DNA of 64,000 bases. Source: Gammaproteobacteria bacterium (GTDB taxonomy: Bacteria > Pseudomonadota > Gammaproteobacteria > Pseudomonadales > Pseudohongiellaceae). This document shows, piece by piece, positions 46,091 to 54,826 of this stretch. Each line of letters starts with the position of its first letter. Within the stretch, counting starts at the first letter, position 1. The position numbers were made by a program, and so were the translations under genes. The notes beneath the pieces were generated by a model. That model saw only the letters and a program-made list of their open reading frames with translations, made no database searches and had not been told where the DNA came from. The stretch spans positions 62,001 through 126,000 of the forward strand of contig JABJIC010000018.1 of NCBI GenBank assembly GCA_018661465.1. The letters run 5' to 3'.

Positions 46091-46796
46091 GTTCAGAGAA
46101 ATCAAGCTCGATGAGTCATGGAAGACTCCACTGCATGCTGACTTTGCCTCAGCCTATATGCAGGACCTTCGAGACTTTCTTCTTCGTGAAAAATCACAGG
46201 GAAAGACGATCTACCCCGAAGGCAGCCAGCTATTCCATGCCTTCAATGCAACTGCCTTTGATAAAGTAAAAGTCGTCATTCTTGGTCAGGATCCATACCA
46301 TGGGCCGGGTCAGGCTCACGGTCTCTGCTTTTCTGTTTTGCCGGGCGTCTCTATCCCGCCCTCATTAAGAAATATCTATAAGGAATTGCAGCAAGACATT
46401 GCCTTCGTGCCTCCTGACCATGGCTGTCTGGATTACTGGGCAGATCAGGGTGTGTTGCTGCTAAATTCAGTGCTCACTGTTCAGGCAGGGTTGGCGGCCT
46501 CTCATCAAGGTAAGGGTTGGGAGCGTTTCACCGACCGAATTGTTGAATTGCTTAATCAGCAAAGCGAGGGGCTGGTATTTATACTCTGGGGAAATTATGC
46601 GCAGAAGAAGGGTGCGATGATTGATAGAAACCGGCATCTGGTGCTGCAATCTCCCCATCCTTCTCCTTTGTCTGCGAGTCGAGGCTTTTTTGGTAATCAT
46701 CATTTTTCACTAGCTAATGACTATCTGGATAAGCACGGCAAGAAAGTAATTGATTGGCAATTGCCAATGGACGCTGCGTCTATTAAAAATTTATAG
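46077..46796 (+). CDS. ung: Uracil-DNA glycosylase
   Basis: Ung removes uracil from DNA at the start of base-excision repair. From ATG 46077 it has 239 residues, with [18 protein letters not shown] (catalytic Asp), [22 protein letters not shown] and [17 protein letters not shown] (catalytic His). The start overlaps the end of lysS by 14 bases, so translation may be coupled. A start 33 bases further upstream lies deep in lysS and is less likely. Confidence 0.96.
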   Translation: MSPAEFREIKLDESWKTPLHADFASAYMQDLRDFLLREKSQGKTIYPEGSQLFHAFNATAFDKVKVVILGQDPYHGPGQAHGLCFSVLPGVSIPPSLRNIYKELQQDIAFVPPDHGCLDYWADQGVLLLNSVLTVQAGLAASHQGKGWERFTDRIVELLNQQSEGLVFILWGNYAQKKGAMIDRNRHLVLQSPHPSPLSASRGFFGNHHFSLANDYLDKHGKKVIDWQLPMDAASIKNL

Positions 46797-46822
46797 AATT
46801 GAATTCAGGATCGTAGAAAACT

Positions 46823-48061
46823 ATGAGTGAAAAGGTTTGTGTAATTATTGGTGCGAGCCATGCCGGAGTCTCCCTTGCTTTACAGCTTCGAAAAGAAGGG
46901 TGGGAAGGGCTAATCGAGCTTATTGGTGAAGAAAAAGAGCTTCCCTACCATCGCCCGCCTTTGTCGAAGGAACATTTATCGGGCGACAAAGGTCTGGATG
47001 CTATGCGTCTTCGCCCTGAGAAAATATATCAGGACAATAGTATTAATTTGAGAACTGGACGAAGTGTTGAATCCATAGATCGAGATGGTAAGAAAGTCAC
47101 AATGGACAATGGGGAGTCATTAGCTTATGACAAGTTGGCTCTTTGCACAGGAGCTCAGGTTAGGAAACTTTCGATTGGGGGTCAGCAGGACTTAATCTTT
47201 TATATTCGTACCGCGAACGATGTCGCCAATCTAATGAAACAGCTGGAAGCTGGTAAGAAAGTTGTTGTTATCGGTGGCGGATACATCGGACTTGAGGCCG
47301 CAGCGGTGCTAAGCAAGAATAAGCTGGATGTGACTGTGTTGGAGATGGCTGACAGAGTGCTTCAGCGAGTCACCAGTTCGGCGATGTCAGATTTCATAAC
47401 AGAGTTGCATAATCGCCATGGTGTAAAAATAAAAACGGCTTGTCGAGTCTCGGAAATATCAGAACTGAATTCCGGGGCCAAAGTTGTCTGCGAGGACGGC
47501 TCTGAGTATGAGGCGGATTTTATTATCGCTGGCATCGGAGTTTTTCCAAGGACAGAATTGGCGGAAAAGGCCGGGCTGGATTGCGACGAAGGTATTCGGG
47601 TTGACGAATATACGCAGACTAAGGATAAGGATATTTTCGCTGCAGGTGATTGCACCAGTCATCCAAGTTTTATCTATGACCGTCATCTAAGACTGGAGTC
47701 GGTGCAGAATGCTAACGATCAAGCGAGAGTGACAGCTGCGAATATATGCGGAAAAAAAACCAGCTATGACGCTGTGCCCTGGTTCTGGTCTGATCAGTTC
47801 CATATAAAGCTGCAAATGACTGGCCTTAGCGCAGGTTATGATGAGTTGGTACACAGAGGCAGTGATGATTTTGATCAGCAGTTGGAATCTGGCTTTGCCT
47901 TGTTTTACTTTAGAGAAGGTAAGATGATCGCGGCTGATTGTATTGCGCGGCCAAAAGAATTTATGGTGAGCAAGAATTTGATAAAGAATGCTGTGACGGT
48001 TGACCCGGCTGTTCTCAAGGATGAGTCAGTGGAGCCGATTAATTTTCAGTCGCCGATTTAG
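46823..48061 (+). CDS. FAD-dependent ferredoxin/rubredoxin reductase-like oxidoreductase
   Basis: This 412-residue flavoprotein has an N-terminal FAD loop (VIIGASHAGVSLALQLRKEGW), an ELPYHRPPLSKEHL stretch and an NAD(P)H loop VVVIGGGYIGLEAAAVL near 150. The second FAD motif is DIFAAGDCTSHP near 272-283, and a C-terminal domain includes VPWFWSDQFHIKLQMTG. This is the pattern of reductases that feed electrons to ferredoxins, rubredoxins or P450s (the PdR/BphA4 family). No cognate ferredoxin or oxygenase is adjacent, so the partner is unknown. Confidence 0.88.
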   Translation: MSEKVCVIIGASHAGVSLALQLRKEGWEGLIELIGEEKELPYHRPPLSKEHLSGDKGLDAMRLRPEKIYQDNSINLRTGRSVESIDRDGKKVTMDNGESLAYDKLALCTGAQVRKLSIGGQQDLIFYIRTANDVANLMKQLEAGKKVVVIGGGYIGLEAAAVLSKNKLDVTVLEMADRVLQRVTSSAMSDFITELHNRHGVKIKTACRVSEISELNSGAKVVCEDGSEYEADFIIAGIGVFPRTELAEKAGLDCDEGIRVDEYTQTKDKDIFAAGDCTSHPSFIYDRHLRLESVQNANDQARVTAANICGKKTSYDAVPWFWSDQFHIKLQMTGLSAGYDELVHRGSDDFDQQLESGFALFYFREGKMIAADCIARPKEFMVSKNLIKNAVTVDPAVLKDESVEPINFQSPI

Positions 48062-48086
48062 TCAGCTGTTAAGTGCAGCTAAGCTA

Positions 48087-48443
48087 TTAGTCACCTATAT
48101 AAATGCAGCCACTGGTGCAGGTTTCCCTGATTTCAATTTCTGCCAACTGAGGCAGCTCTGGTTTAAGTTTCTGCCATATCCAGCGAGCGAGGTTCTCACT
48201 GGTGGGATTTTCCAGACCTTCGATTTCGTTTAGGTAGTAGTGATCTAGCTGAGAGTAAATCGGTTTGAACGCCGCAGCGATTTCCGAGAAGTCCATTACC
48301 CAGCCGCTATCCGCTCCAATTTCTCCTTCTACTGTCAGTTTGATGGAAAATGAGTGGCCATGGAGCCTTGAGCACTTGTGATCAGGTGCAACATTGGGTA
48401 ACCGATGTGCCGCTTCGAAGCGAAATTCCTTGAATATTTTCAC
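48087..48443 (-). CDS. queD: 6-carboxy-5,6,7,8-tetrahydropterin synthase
   Basis: QueD converts dihydroneopterin triphosphate to 6-carboxytetrahydropterin, the first specific step to preQ0. From GTG at 48441-48443, with AAGGGT upstream, it has 118 residues, matching the family length. A longer frame upstream adds 21 unlikely residues. It has FRFEAAHRLPN, HKCSRLHGHSF (zinc His residues and catalytic Cys), LDHYYLNEI and ETCTSGCIY. The other pathway genes queE and queC lie at 27.7-29.1 kb. Confidence 0.94.
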   Translation of the reverse strand: MKIFKEFRFEAAHRLPNVAPDHKCSRLHGHSFSIKLTVEGEIGADSGWVMDFSEIAAAFKPIYSQLDHYYLNEIEGLENPTSENLARWIWQKLKPELPQLAEIEIRETCTSGCIYIGD

Positions 48444-48570
48444 AGTTTGACCCTTGTTCTGAGGCTCTAAGCTTTGCCTTGCTTCAAAATTGCCTGTCAC
48501 ACTCACTAATGTTGTAAGTCTCGTTCTAGCGACAGGGCGGTAAATCTACCGAATTTCCTATGACTATTCC

Positions 48571-48609
48571 AGTCGATTGTACTAGTCGATTATGTCAGTT
48601 GATTATGTC
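48571..48609. repeat. Three tandem 13-base repeats at the cyclase promoter
   Basis: AGTCGATTGTACT, AGTCGATTATGTC and AGTTGATTATGTC follow without gaps at 48571, 48584 and 48597. The third copy contains the probable -35 element of the downstream promoter. Confidence 0.75.
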
Positions 48610-48629
48610 CCCGCGCTTTGGCATATAAT
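48599..48629 (+). promoter_or_regulatory. Probable sigma-70 promoter of the CHASE2 cyclase gene
   Basis: TTGATT at 48599-48604 and a perfect TATAAT at 48624-48629 are separated by 19 bases. Initiation near 48636 would place the TTG at 48618 before the transcript, which supports ATG 48672 as the real start of the gene. The spacer is longer than ideal. Confidence 0.55.
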
Positions 48630-48671
48630 GCTTGGAATAATAAAACGCTTATTTCGTACCCTGGACGCGCC

Positions 48672-51023
48672 ATGTCTCGAACTCATTCTCTGCGACGATT
48701 TTTCTCTGAAGGGAAACGACTGCCGATTTATCTAGGTATTTTCGGTACCGTGTTCGTGCTCTGGCTGCAAATTGGTGCTCCTACGATTGTTGATAGCCTT
48801 ATAGCCAGACTTGAATTTCTGGTATACGACCAGCGATTAAGTGCCATGCCTAAAACCATAAAGTCGGCTGACAACAAGATTGTTATAGTGGATCTAGATG
48901 AGCGCTCTTTACAAGCAGAGGGGCAGTACCCCTGGAACAGGATTAAGGTTGGGCAGCTGACAGAAAAGCTTCGTGATAATGGCTCTCTGGTAGTGGGTTT
49001 TGATATTACATTCCCGGAACCTGATCGAAATATTAGAGATTTGCTTGCTCCAGTCGATCTCGACGCTCTGGACAGCTCATTTGCTGAAACTCTCCTGCAA
49101 ATTGAACCACAGATAAACGCTGATCAGTATTTTGCCAATGCCATGCAGAGCGGGATCGATGTGGTCCTCGCGATTAACTTCAATCCCCAATCCACCGTAA
49201 GTTACAACGAACTCCCGGAGTCTATTGTCGATATTGGTAGTGATTTGGCGGAACGAATCACTGTAGTCGATATGTCGGGCTTCACTGGCAATTTGAAAGT
49301 ACTGCAGGACGCAGCCTTAGGTAATGGAAGCATGAACCAGCTGCCTGATGCTGATGGAATTGTAAGGCGAGTTCCGCTGGTTATCCGCTATGGCAGCGAG
49401 CTATACCCCACGCTCTCATTGGAGATGATCCGAGTTTATAACTTTGCTGAAGGTTATGAATTGATTACTCAGAATTATGATGGCCTGGAAGTAGTCACAG
49501 GAGTCAGAATTGGCAGAGGAGCTGGTGCATTTGAGATTCCTACGGATGGTTCAGCTCAAGTGAACGTGCCCTATGTGGGCGACTCTTCCCTCGGTGACAA
49601 TATTCATTTTCCCTATATCTCAGCCACCGATGTGCTCAGAGACACCTTAAGTGAGGAGGAAAAAGAGGCCCTACAAAACTCATTGGTACTTGTGGGTACC
49701 AGCGCGCCGGGTTTGGGAGATATTCGGTCAATGCCTCTGCAGCAAGTTTATCCAGGGGTGGAAGTCCATGCCAATATGCTAAATGCCTTGCTGAACTCGG
49801 TGGCAACGGTGAATGTTGAGTCTGGGGCAGCCTCCACTCAGTCCGTATTCGCGAATTTTAGAACTCCAGATAATGTTTATTTTCCGTATAAACCTGATTG
49901 GGAATCCGGAGCACTGTTTATTGTATTCATGGTGCTTGGCTTGGCGATGTCCATGGCGTTTCCGTTCTTTGGAGCGGCAACGATGGCCGCGACGGCAATT
50001 GCATTGATGGTGGCGGCAGTTTGGATTAATTTTCAGCTCTGGGATATCTACAAACTGGATTTTTCCGTGGTTCTCTTGCTGTTTCTGGTTATGTTGATAA
50101 GTGGTATTAATTTGATCTACGGTTTTTTGGCAGAGAGCCAAACCAGAAAGGCGATCAAGGGCATGTTCGATCAATACGTCCCTCCGGCCCACATCGATTC
50201 CATGTTGAAAGATCCGGATAACTATAGTTTTGAAGGGGAGAGCAAGGAGCTTACGGTGTTGTTCTCTGATATTCGCAGCTTTACTTCAATATCGGAAGTG
50301 TTGAGTGCAACCCAGCTTAAAACACTTCTGAATGACTTCTTTACCCCGATAACAGGCATAATTTTCGAACACAATGGCACTATCGACAAATATGTTGGGG
50401 ATATGGTGATGGCCTTCTGGGGAGCGCCACTGGATGATCCGGACCATAGGGTCAATGCGATAAAAGCAGCATTGGTAATGCTGGAAAAGGTAGAGGCGCT
50501 TAAACCGGAATTTACGGAGAGGGGATATCCCGAAGTTAATGTCGGAGTGGGCATCAATACCGGCATGATGAATGTGGGTGATATGGGTTCAACCTATCGT
50601 CGCTCTTATACCGTGCTCGGTGATGCGGTAAACCTTGGCTCGAGACTGGAAAGTCTTACCAAATTCTATGGCATAAGATTGTTGGTTGGAGAAGACACTG
50701 TAGATGGACTCGATGGCTTTCTTCTAAGACTTATCGACAAGGTGAAGGTGAAGGGTAAAGACAAGGCCGTTACCTGTTATCAGCCCATGTGCCTGATCGA
50801 AGATGCCGATGATGAGTTAAAGCAGCGCGTCGAGGATTATCATAAGGCGCTTGATTACTATCATGATCAAAATTGGGACGAGGCTGAGCAGGGATTGAAG
50901 GAGCTGCTAGAGGCTGAGCCGGATACCTTACTTTACAAAGTATACCTGGAGAGAATTGAGCATCTTAGAGAGGAAGATTTGACCACAGATTGGGATGGCT
51001 CGTTCACCCATACGAGTAAATAA
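48672..51023 (+). CDS. CHASE2-domain adenylate/guanylate cyclase
   Basis: From ATG 48672 it has 783 residues. One N-terminal membrane helix (about 17-35) leads to a periplasmic CHASE2 sensor (about 36-400, with VDLDERSLQAEGQYPWNR and VVGFDITFPEPD). Three membrane helices follow (about 405-480). The class III cyclase domain (about 525-690) has LFSDIRSFTSIS and DKYVGDMVMAFWGAP, which supply the two metal aspartates, and SYTVLGDAVNLGSRLE. A short TPR-like helical tail ends the protein. It would make cAMP (less likely cGMP) in response to an unknown periplasmic signal. Three 13-base repeats mark the promoter. Confidence 0.92.
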   Translation: MSRTHSLRRFFSEGKRLPIYLGIFGTVFVLWLQIGAPTIVDSLIARLEFLVYDQRLSAMPKTIKSADNKIVIVDLDERSLQAEGQYPWNRIKVGQLTEKLRDNGSLVVGFDITFPEPDRNIRDLLAPVDLDALDSSFAETLLQIEPQINADQYFANAMQSGIDVVLAINFNPQSTVSYNELPESIVDIGSDLAERITVVDMSGFTGNLKVLQDAALGNGSMNQLPDADGIVRRVPLVIRYGSELYPTLSLEMIRVYNFAEGYELITQNYDGLEVVTGVRIGRGAGAFEIPTDGSAQVNVPYVGDSSLGDNIHFPYISATDVLRDTLSEEEKEALQNSLVLVGTSAPGLGDIRSMPLQQVYPGVEVHANMLNALLNSVATVNVESGAASTQSVFANFRTPDNVYFPYKPDWESGALFIVFMVLGLAMSMAFPFFGAATMAATAIALMVAAVWINFQLWDIYKLDFSVVLLLFLVMLISGINLIYGFLAESQTRKAIKGMFDQYVPPAHIDSMLKDPDNYSFEGESKELTVLFSDIRSFTSISEVLSATQLKTLLNDFFTPITGIIFEHNGTIDKYVGDMVMAFWGAPLDDPDHRVNAIKAALVMLEKVEALKPEFTERGYPEVNVGVGINTGMMNVGDMGSTYRRSYTVLGDAVNLGSRLESLTKFYGIRLLVGEDTVDGLDGFLLRLIDKVKVKGKDKAVTCYQPMCLIEDADDELKQRVEDYHKALDYYHDQNWDEAEQGLKELLEAEPDTLLYKVYLERIEHLREEDLTTDWDGSFTHTSK

Positions 51024-51055
51024 AAGCGGCTCTAGGCCTCTAGGATACTCGCTTG

Positions 51056-51083
51056 TTGACATCCCGGGAGGAGTCGGTAGAAT
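51056..51083 (+). promoter_or_regulatory. Strong sigma-70 promoter of the tRNA-Val/tRNA-Asp unit
   Basis: A perfect TTGACA (51056-51061), a 16-base spacer and TAGAAT (51078-51083) are followed by a GC-rich GCGCC discriminator typical of stable-RNA promoters under stringent control. The first tRNA starts 20 bases downstream. Confidence 0.85.
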
Positions 51084-51102
51084 GCGCCTCTCTCAATGTT
51101 CT

Positions 51103-51178
51103 GGGTGATTAGCTCAGTTGGGAGAGCGTCGCCCTTACAAGGCGAATGTCGGGGGTTCAAATCCCTCATCACCCACCA
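51103..51178 (+). tRNA. tRNA-Val (anticodon UAC)
   Basis: This 76-base cloverleaf has acceptor GGGTGAT/ATCACCC, the anticodon loop CTTACAA giving UAC, the T-loop GTTCAAATC and an encoded CCA. It shares a promoter and transcript with the following tRNA-Asp. Confidence 0.96.
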
Positions 51179-51202
51179 AACATTGAAGCAAGAGCATGTA
51201 GC

Positions 51203-51279
51203 GGGCCGGTAGTTCAGCTGGTTAGAATGCCGGCCTGTCACGCCGGAGGTCGCGGGTTCGAGTCCCGTCCGGCCCGCCA
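51203..51279 (+). tRNA. tRNA-Asp (anticodon GUC)
   Basis: This 77-base cloverleaf has acceptor GGGCCGG/CCGGCCC, the anticodon loop CTGTCAC giving GUC, the T-loop GTTCGAGTC, discriminator G and an encoded CCA. It lies 24 bases after tRNA-Val. Confidence 0.97.
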
Positions 51280-51375
51280 TTTTCCCCCTCCTAAGTTAGT
51301 AAGCTCAAAACTCTCACTGAGTGTCCCTGTGCTTCGTTCTGTTTCAATTCACTAACAGCTGGTGTTTGATATTCC

Positions 51376-52302
51376 ATGGAAGATTTGAAACTGGACAAAG
51401 CTCCAATCCAGTCTGTCCATCATCAGATACTGACCGAGGCAGATGTCTCTCTCGATGTTCTTCGCCTTGACCTTATCCACCCCTTAATCCATGGCAGCAA
51501 ATGGTTTAAGTTAAAACATAATCTTCTTCAAGTTCAAAAATCCGGAGCTACTCGCGTCCTTAGTTTCGGCGGAGCCTGGTCCAATCATATTCTCGCCCTG
51601 GCTGCGGCTGGAAAATACTACGGTTTGGAAACAATAGCTGTTATCAGGGGTGAACTAGTTGAACCTCTAAATTCTGTTCTGAGTTTCGCGAAGGAGCAGG
51701 GCATGCAGTTATATCCGGTAAGCAGGGAAGACTACCGACGTAAATCAGAGGCTGAATTCATTGATGAGCTACATGATGAGCTGGGTGAGTTTTATCTCAT
51801 CCCTGAAGGAGGAAGTAATGCTCTTGCTCTCAAGGGCTGTGAGGAGATATGTGATCTTATTTTCAAAAGTGAGTGGCTCAAGGAAAGCAGTTCATTGACG
51901 CCTAATTTTGTAGCGCTCGCTTGCGGTACCGGAGCGACTATGGCCGGACTGATATCGGGATTCTCAAAATCAAGGAATTCGATTCTACCCGAGGTTCTCG
52001 GTTTTTCTGTTCTCAAAGGTGAGGGTTACTTATCATCTGAGGTGACCCGGCATCTGGATGGTGTTTCTCTGGAGGGCTCAGTGCCCTGGAGAATGATCGA
52101 AGACTATCACTGTGGTGGCTACGCAAAATCTAATGAAAAACTTCGGAGTTTCCTTCAAGCATTTTCGAGCATTAGTGATATTCCAATAGAGCCAGTTTAT
52201 ACAGGCAAGGTATTTTTTGGATTATTAGAGATGGTTAAGAGCGGGGAGTTTAAGTCGGGTAGTCGAATTTTGGCGCTACATACCGGCGGCATCCCTCGGT
52301 AA
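51376..52302 (+). CDS. ACC deaminase/D-cysteine desulfhydrase-family PLP enzyme
   Basis: This 308-residue fold-type II PLP enzyme has DLIHPLIHGSKWFKLKHNLL, where the lysine after W-F is the likely PLP Schiff base. It also has FGGAWSNHILALAAAGKYYGL, PEGGSNALALKGCEEI and the glycine-rich phosphate loop ALACGTGATMAGLI. Members either open the ACC ring or release sulfide and ammonia from D-cysteine; the sequence does not decide. The gene is monocistronic, between the tRNA pair and nadK. Confidence 0.85.
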   Translation: MEDLKLDKAPIQSVHHQILTEADVSLDVLRLDLIHPLIHGSKWFKLKHNLLQVQKSGATRVLSFGGAWSNHILALAAAGKYYGLETIAVIRGELVEPLNSVLSFAKEQGMQLYPVSREDYRRKSEAEFIDELHDELGEFYLIPEGGSNALALKGCEEICDLIFKSEWLKESSSLTPNFVALACGTGATMAGLISGFSKSRNSILPEVLGFSVLKGEGYLSSEVTRHLDGVSLEGSVPWRMIEDYHCGGYAKSNEKLRSFLQAFSSISDIPIEPVYTGKVFFGLLEMVKSGEFKSGSRILALHTGGIPR

Positions 52303-52621
52303 ATCTATTGAGTGAGTAGAACTTGAGAGTAAAGTTCGAAAGGGAAAGTTCAAAATACTGCTATACGTGTTCCCGGTGAGAGAGGCGTAGAGCTCGTTGT
52401 AGGTTTTCACTCTCCGATTCATTTAACATCATTAAAGTGCCAATCAGCGTAAATTCTGTCTTTGAATGGATTCTGCTCGATATTAGCCGTTCTTAGCGAT
52501 CTCCATTGGCGGTTTGAGCTCAGGCTCGTGATATACTTCACGCTCTGTAAGCGGTGAAAATTTATACATTTTTGATTATTATCGTCGGGAATCTGAGTAG
52601 GTATTAAGTGTAAGAAAACAA
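52303..52621. other. Intergenic stretch before nadK
   Basis: No gene or clear hairpin is seen. The AT-rich part after 52555 (TTATACATTTTTGATTATTATCG) is a reasonable place for the nadK promoter, but no clean -35/-10 pair stands out. Confidence 0.35.
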
Positions 52622-53512
52622 ATGGCTGAATTTAAGAAAATAGGTTTGGTGGGTCGCCCAGGCCATAGTGGTGTGGTGGAGACGCTCAATCGTTTATTGA
52701 GCTTTCTCGGTGATCGCAAGCTTTCAATTGTTCTCGATGAGCAAACCGGCTCTCTTGTGTCTGGCCATGGTCAGGAACAGTGCCGCCGTGAAGATTTGTC
52801 CAGCCTTTGTGATCTGGTGATCGTAGTAGGCGGCGATGGCAGTATGCTTAATGTGGCCAAACACATGGTGAAGGAACAGGTTCCGGTCATAGGCATTAAC
52901 CGTGGTCGGCTCGGCTTCCTTACCGATATTCTCCCAGATGAATTAGAGTCTGGCATAAGCGAAGTGCTTGAAGGCAAATACAGCATCGAATCGCGATTCC
53001 TGTTGGACGTGGAAATCAGAAGAGAAGGTAAGCCCCAGCCTGTTGGGTCGGCGTTGAACGATGTCGTGCTGCATCCGGGCAAGGCGGCGCAAATGATTGA
53101 ATTCGAATTGTTTGTCGATGATAAATTTGTTTACAGTCAGGAATCAGACGGTTTGATTGTGGCAACCCCTACGGGCTCAACTGCTTATGCCTTATCTGCC
53201 GGCGGCCCCATCATGCATCCTGATCTCAATGCCGTCGTACTTGTCCCCATGTATCCTCATTCTCTCGGCAACAGACCTCTGGTTGTTGGCGGGGATGCAG
53301 AAATTCGAATTGTTGTCTCGGCGCAGGAGAGCCTGGAACCACAAGTAAGTTGTGATGGTGAAGTGATGTATACCGCCAAGGCGGGCGATGAAATCCTGGT
53401 CACTAAAAAAGCTTCACCACTGCAGTTGATTCACCCTCAGCATTATAGTTTTTATCAGGCTTGTCAGAGCAAGCTGGGTTGGGGTAATCGCTTGGTTCGC
53501 CTTGATGATTAG
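52622..53512 (+). CDS. nadK: NAD kinase
   Basis: NadK phosphorylates NAD to NADP. The 296-residue protein has VVVGGDGSMLNVAKHM (the GGDG catalytic loop), INRGRLGFLTDI, NDVVLHPGKA, and VATPTGSTAYALSAGGPI. The last eight bases overlap the rhomboid gene that follows, so the two are likely coupled. This nadK-rhomboid-yeaC-DUF2797-pepN order matches Pseudomonas. Confidence 0.97.
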   Translation: MAEFKKIGLVGRPGHSGVVETLNRLLSFLGDRKLSIVLDEQTGSLVSGHGQEQCRREDLSSLCDLVIVVGGDGSMLNVAKHMVKEQVPVIGINRGRLGFLTDILPDELESGISEVLEGKYSIESRFLLDVEIRREGKPQPVGSALNDVVLHPGKAAQMIEFELFVDDKFVYSQESDGLIVATPTGSTAYALSAGGPIMHPDLNAVVLVPMYPHSLGNRPLVVGGDAEIRIVVSAQESLEPQVSCDGEVMYTAKAGDEILVTKKASPLQLIHPQHYSFYQACQSKLGWGNRLVRLDD

Positions 53513-54386
53513 AGCGGCCTCGGTGGCTGTTGATGTCAATCTGCGAAACTACAGCCTATATCTTCAGAATCAGGGCGTTCCTCATCAGATAAGTGAAGAA
53601 TCCGGTAAGCAAATTATTTGGGTGGCGAACGAGCTTCATCAAGAATTTGTCCAAAAAAGCCTGACGGAATTTCCAATGGGCGAAACGGCAGGGCAGCAGT
53701 CTGCCGGCACAAGCTCTCATAGCTCAGGAACGAAATCTGCCGGACGCGCAGCAGCGGCTTTAACTGGAGCGTTCTCGCGAAGCCCGATTACTTTTGTTTT
53801 AGTAGTCCTGTGCCTTCTGGTAGCCGTGATTACCGGCCTCGGTAATTCACCGTCGCGAGTTCCATGGCTCTTTTTTCCGCTGGTTTCATCGAACGATCTT
53901 GGCAGTCTAATTTCTGGTTTGCTGAATCCTGTTTACGCCTTGCGTAGCTTAACGCCTATGTTTCTCCACTTTGGTGAATTACATTTGGTATTTAATATGC
54001 TCTGGCTTTGGTATTTCGGCAGGCAATTGGAGCCCAGTCATCCACTGTGGCTGTATTCCCTGATTATTATTGTGACTTCTTTTACAAGTAATGTTTCCCA
54101 ATACCTATACAGTGATTACAATAATTTTGGCGGCATGTCCGGAGTTGTGTATGGCCTGGTTGGGTACACCTGGATAATTCACAATTTCATGCCAAGATCC
54201 AATCTCTTGCTGAACAATAGTATGTTTGCCATTTTTGTAGTTGCTTTGGTGGCGATGGAAGTTCTTGCCTCCTCCTGGATTGCCAGTGCCGCTCATTTAG
54301 GTGGCCTGGTAAGTGGCTTGGCCTTAGGCATTGGTAGCGTTGTTTATTATCGGTTTATACTTAAGCTAGAGATAATCTCCAGGTAG
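53505..54386 (+). CDS. Rhomboid-family intramembrane serine protease (GlpG-like)
   Basis: From ATG 53505 it has 293 residues. A cytoplasmic N-terminal domain (about 1-60, like GlpG's) and a Ser/Gly-rich linker (about 62-85) are followed by six or seven membrane helices. Catalytic residues are visible: FGGMSGVVYGLVGYTW holds the serine in the GxSG motif, and SAAHLGGLVSGLALG holds the histidine. The H-x-x-x-N motif (HLVFNMLWLWYFG) is also present. It should cut transmembrane substrates in the inner membrane; targets unknown. Confidence 0.92.
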   Translation: MIRAASVAVDVNLRNYSLYLQNQGVPHQISEESGKQIIWVANELHQEFVQKSLTEFPMGETAGQQSAGTSSHSSGTKSAGRAAAALTGAFSRSPITFVLVVLCLLVAVITGLGNSPSRVPWLFFPLVSSNDLGSLISGLLNPVYALRSLTPMFLHFGELHLVFNMLWLWYFGRQLEPSHPLWLYSLIIIVTSFTSNVSQYLYSDYNNFGGMSGVVYGLVGYTWIIHNFMPRSNLLLNNSMFAIFVVALVAMEVLASSWIASAAHLGGLVSGLALGIGSVVYYRFILKLEIISR

Positions 54387-54475
54387 TGAATGAAGTAAAA
54401 AGATGGATCCGAGATAATTTCTAGATAGTTTCGAGATAGTGAAAGAAATAGAGCGATAGATTCGAAAATGAGTGT
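54369..54475 (+). repeat. Degenerate AGATA-rich repeats at and after the rhomboid stop
   Basis: GAGATAATCTCCAGGTAG, the last codons of the rhomboid gene, is echoed 42 bases later by GAGATAATTTCTAGATAG, and then by GAGATAG- and GCGATAG-type units up to about 54460. This looks like local duplication in the spacer before yeaC. Confidence 0.5.
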
Positions 54476-54514
54476 AGAAAAACTAATAAGCAGAGATGAG
54501 CGGAATTAGTAGAG

Positions 54515-54826
54515 ATGAATGACAAGTTTGATATTGGTGACCTGCAAAAACCTGACTCCCTGGCTCAGCTAGTTGATGGGATAAGCCCGGAAATTTACCA
54601 AAGCCTGAAGACGGCTATCGAGCTGGGAAAATGGGAAGATGGATCCAGGCTAAGTAGTGAGCAACTAGAGTCCTGCATCCAGGCTATCATTCTATATGAG
54701 GCTAAAAACATACCCGAAGAGCAGCGCACTGGGGTTGACCTGAGTGCAGCTTGCTCCAGCAAGGAAGCGGCTGCTGATTCTGTGCAGCCATTAATCGTAA
54801 CTCAAGGTAGTAAAGACATTCACTAA
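54515..54826 (+). CDS. yeaC: YeaC-like DUF1315 protein
   Basis: This 103-residue acidic protein has SLAQLVDGISPEIYQSLKTAIELGKW, the key block of DUF1315 (YeaC), then LSSEQLESCIQAIILYEAKNIPEEQRTG. Function unknown. Its stop TAA overlaps the ATG of the DUF2797 gene by one base (TAATG), showing coupled translation. The last 25 residues are not conserved-looking. Confidence 0.9.
   Translation: MNDKFDIGDLQKPDSLAQLVDGISPEIYQSLKTAIELGKWEDGSRLSSEQLESCIQAIILYEAKNIPEEQRTGVDLSAACSSKEAAADSVQPLIVTQGSKDIH

Noticed and set aside
51032-51280. 82-codon minus-strand frame with MRDLNPRHSPCKGDALPTEL
   Set aside because: It is antisense to the tRNA-Val and tRNA-Asp genes, a well-known false gene call.
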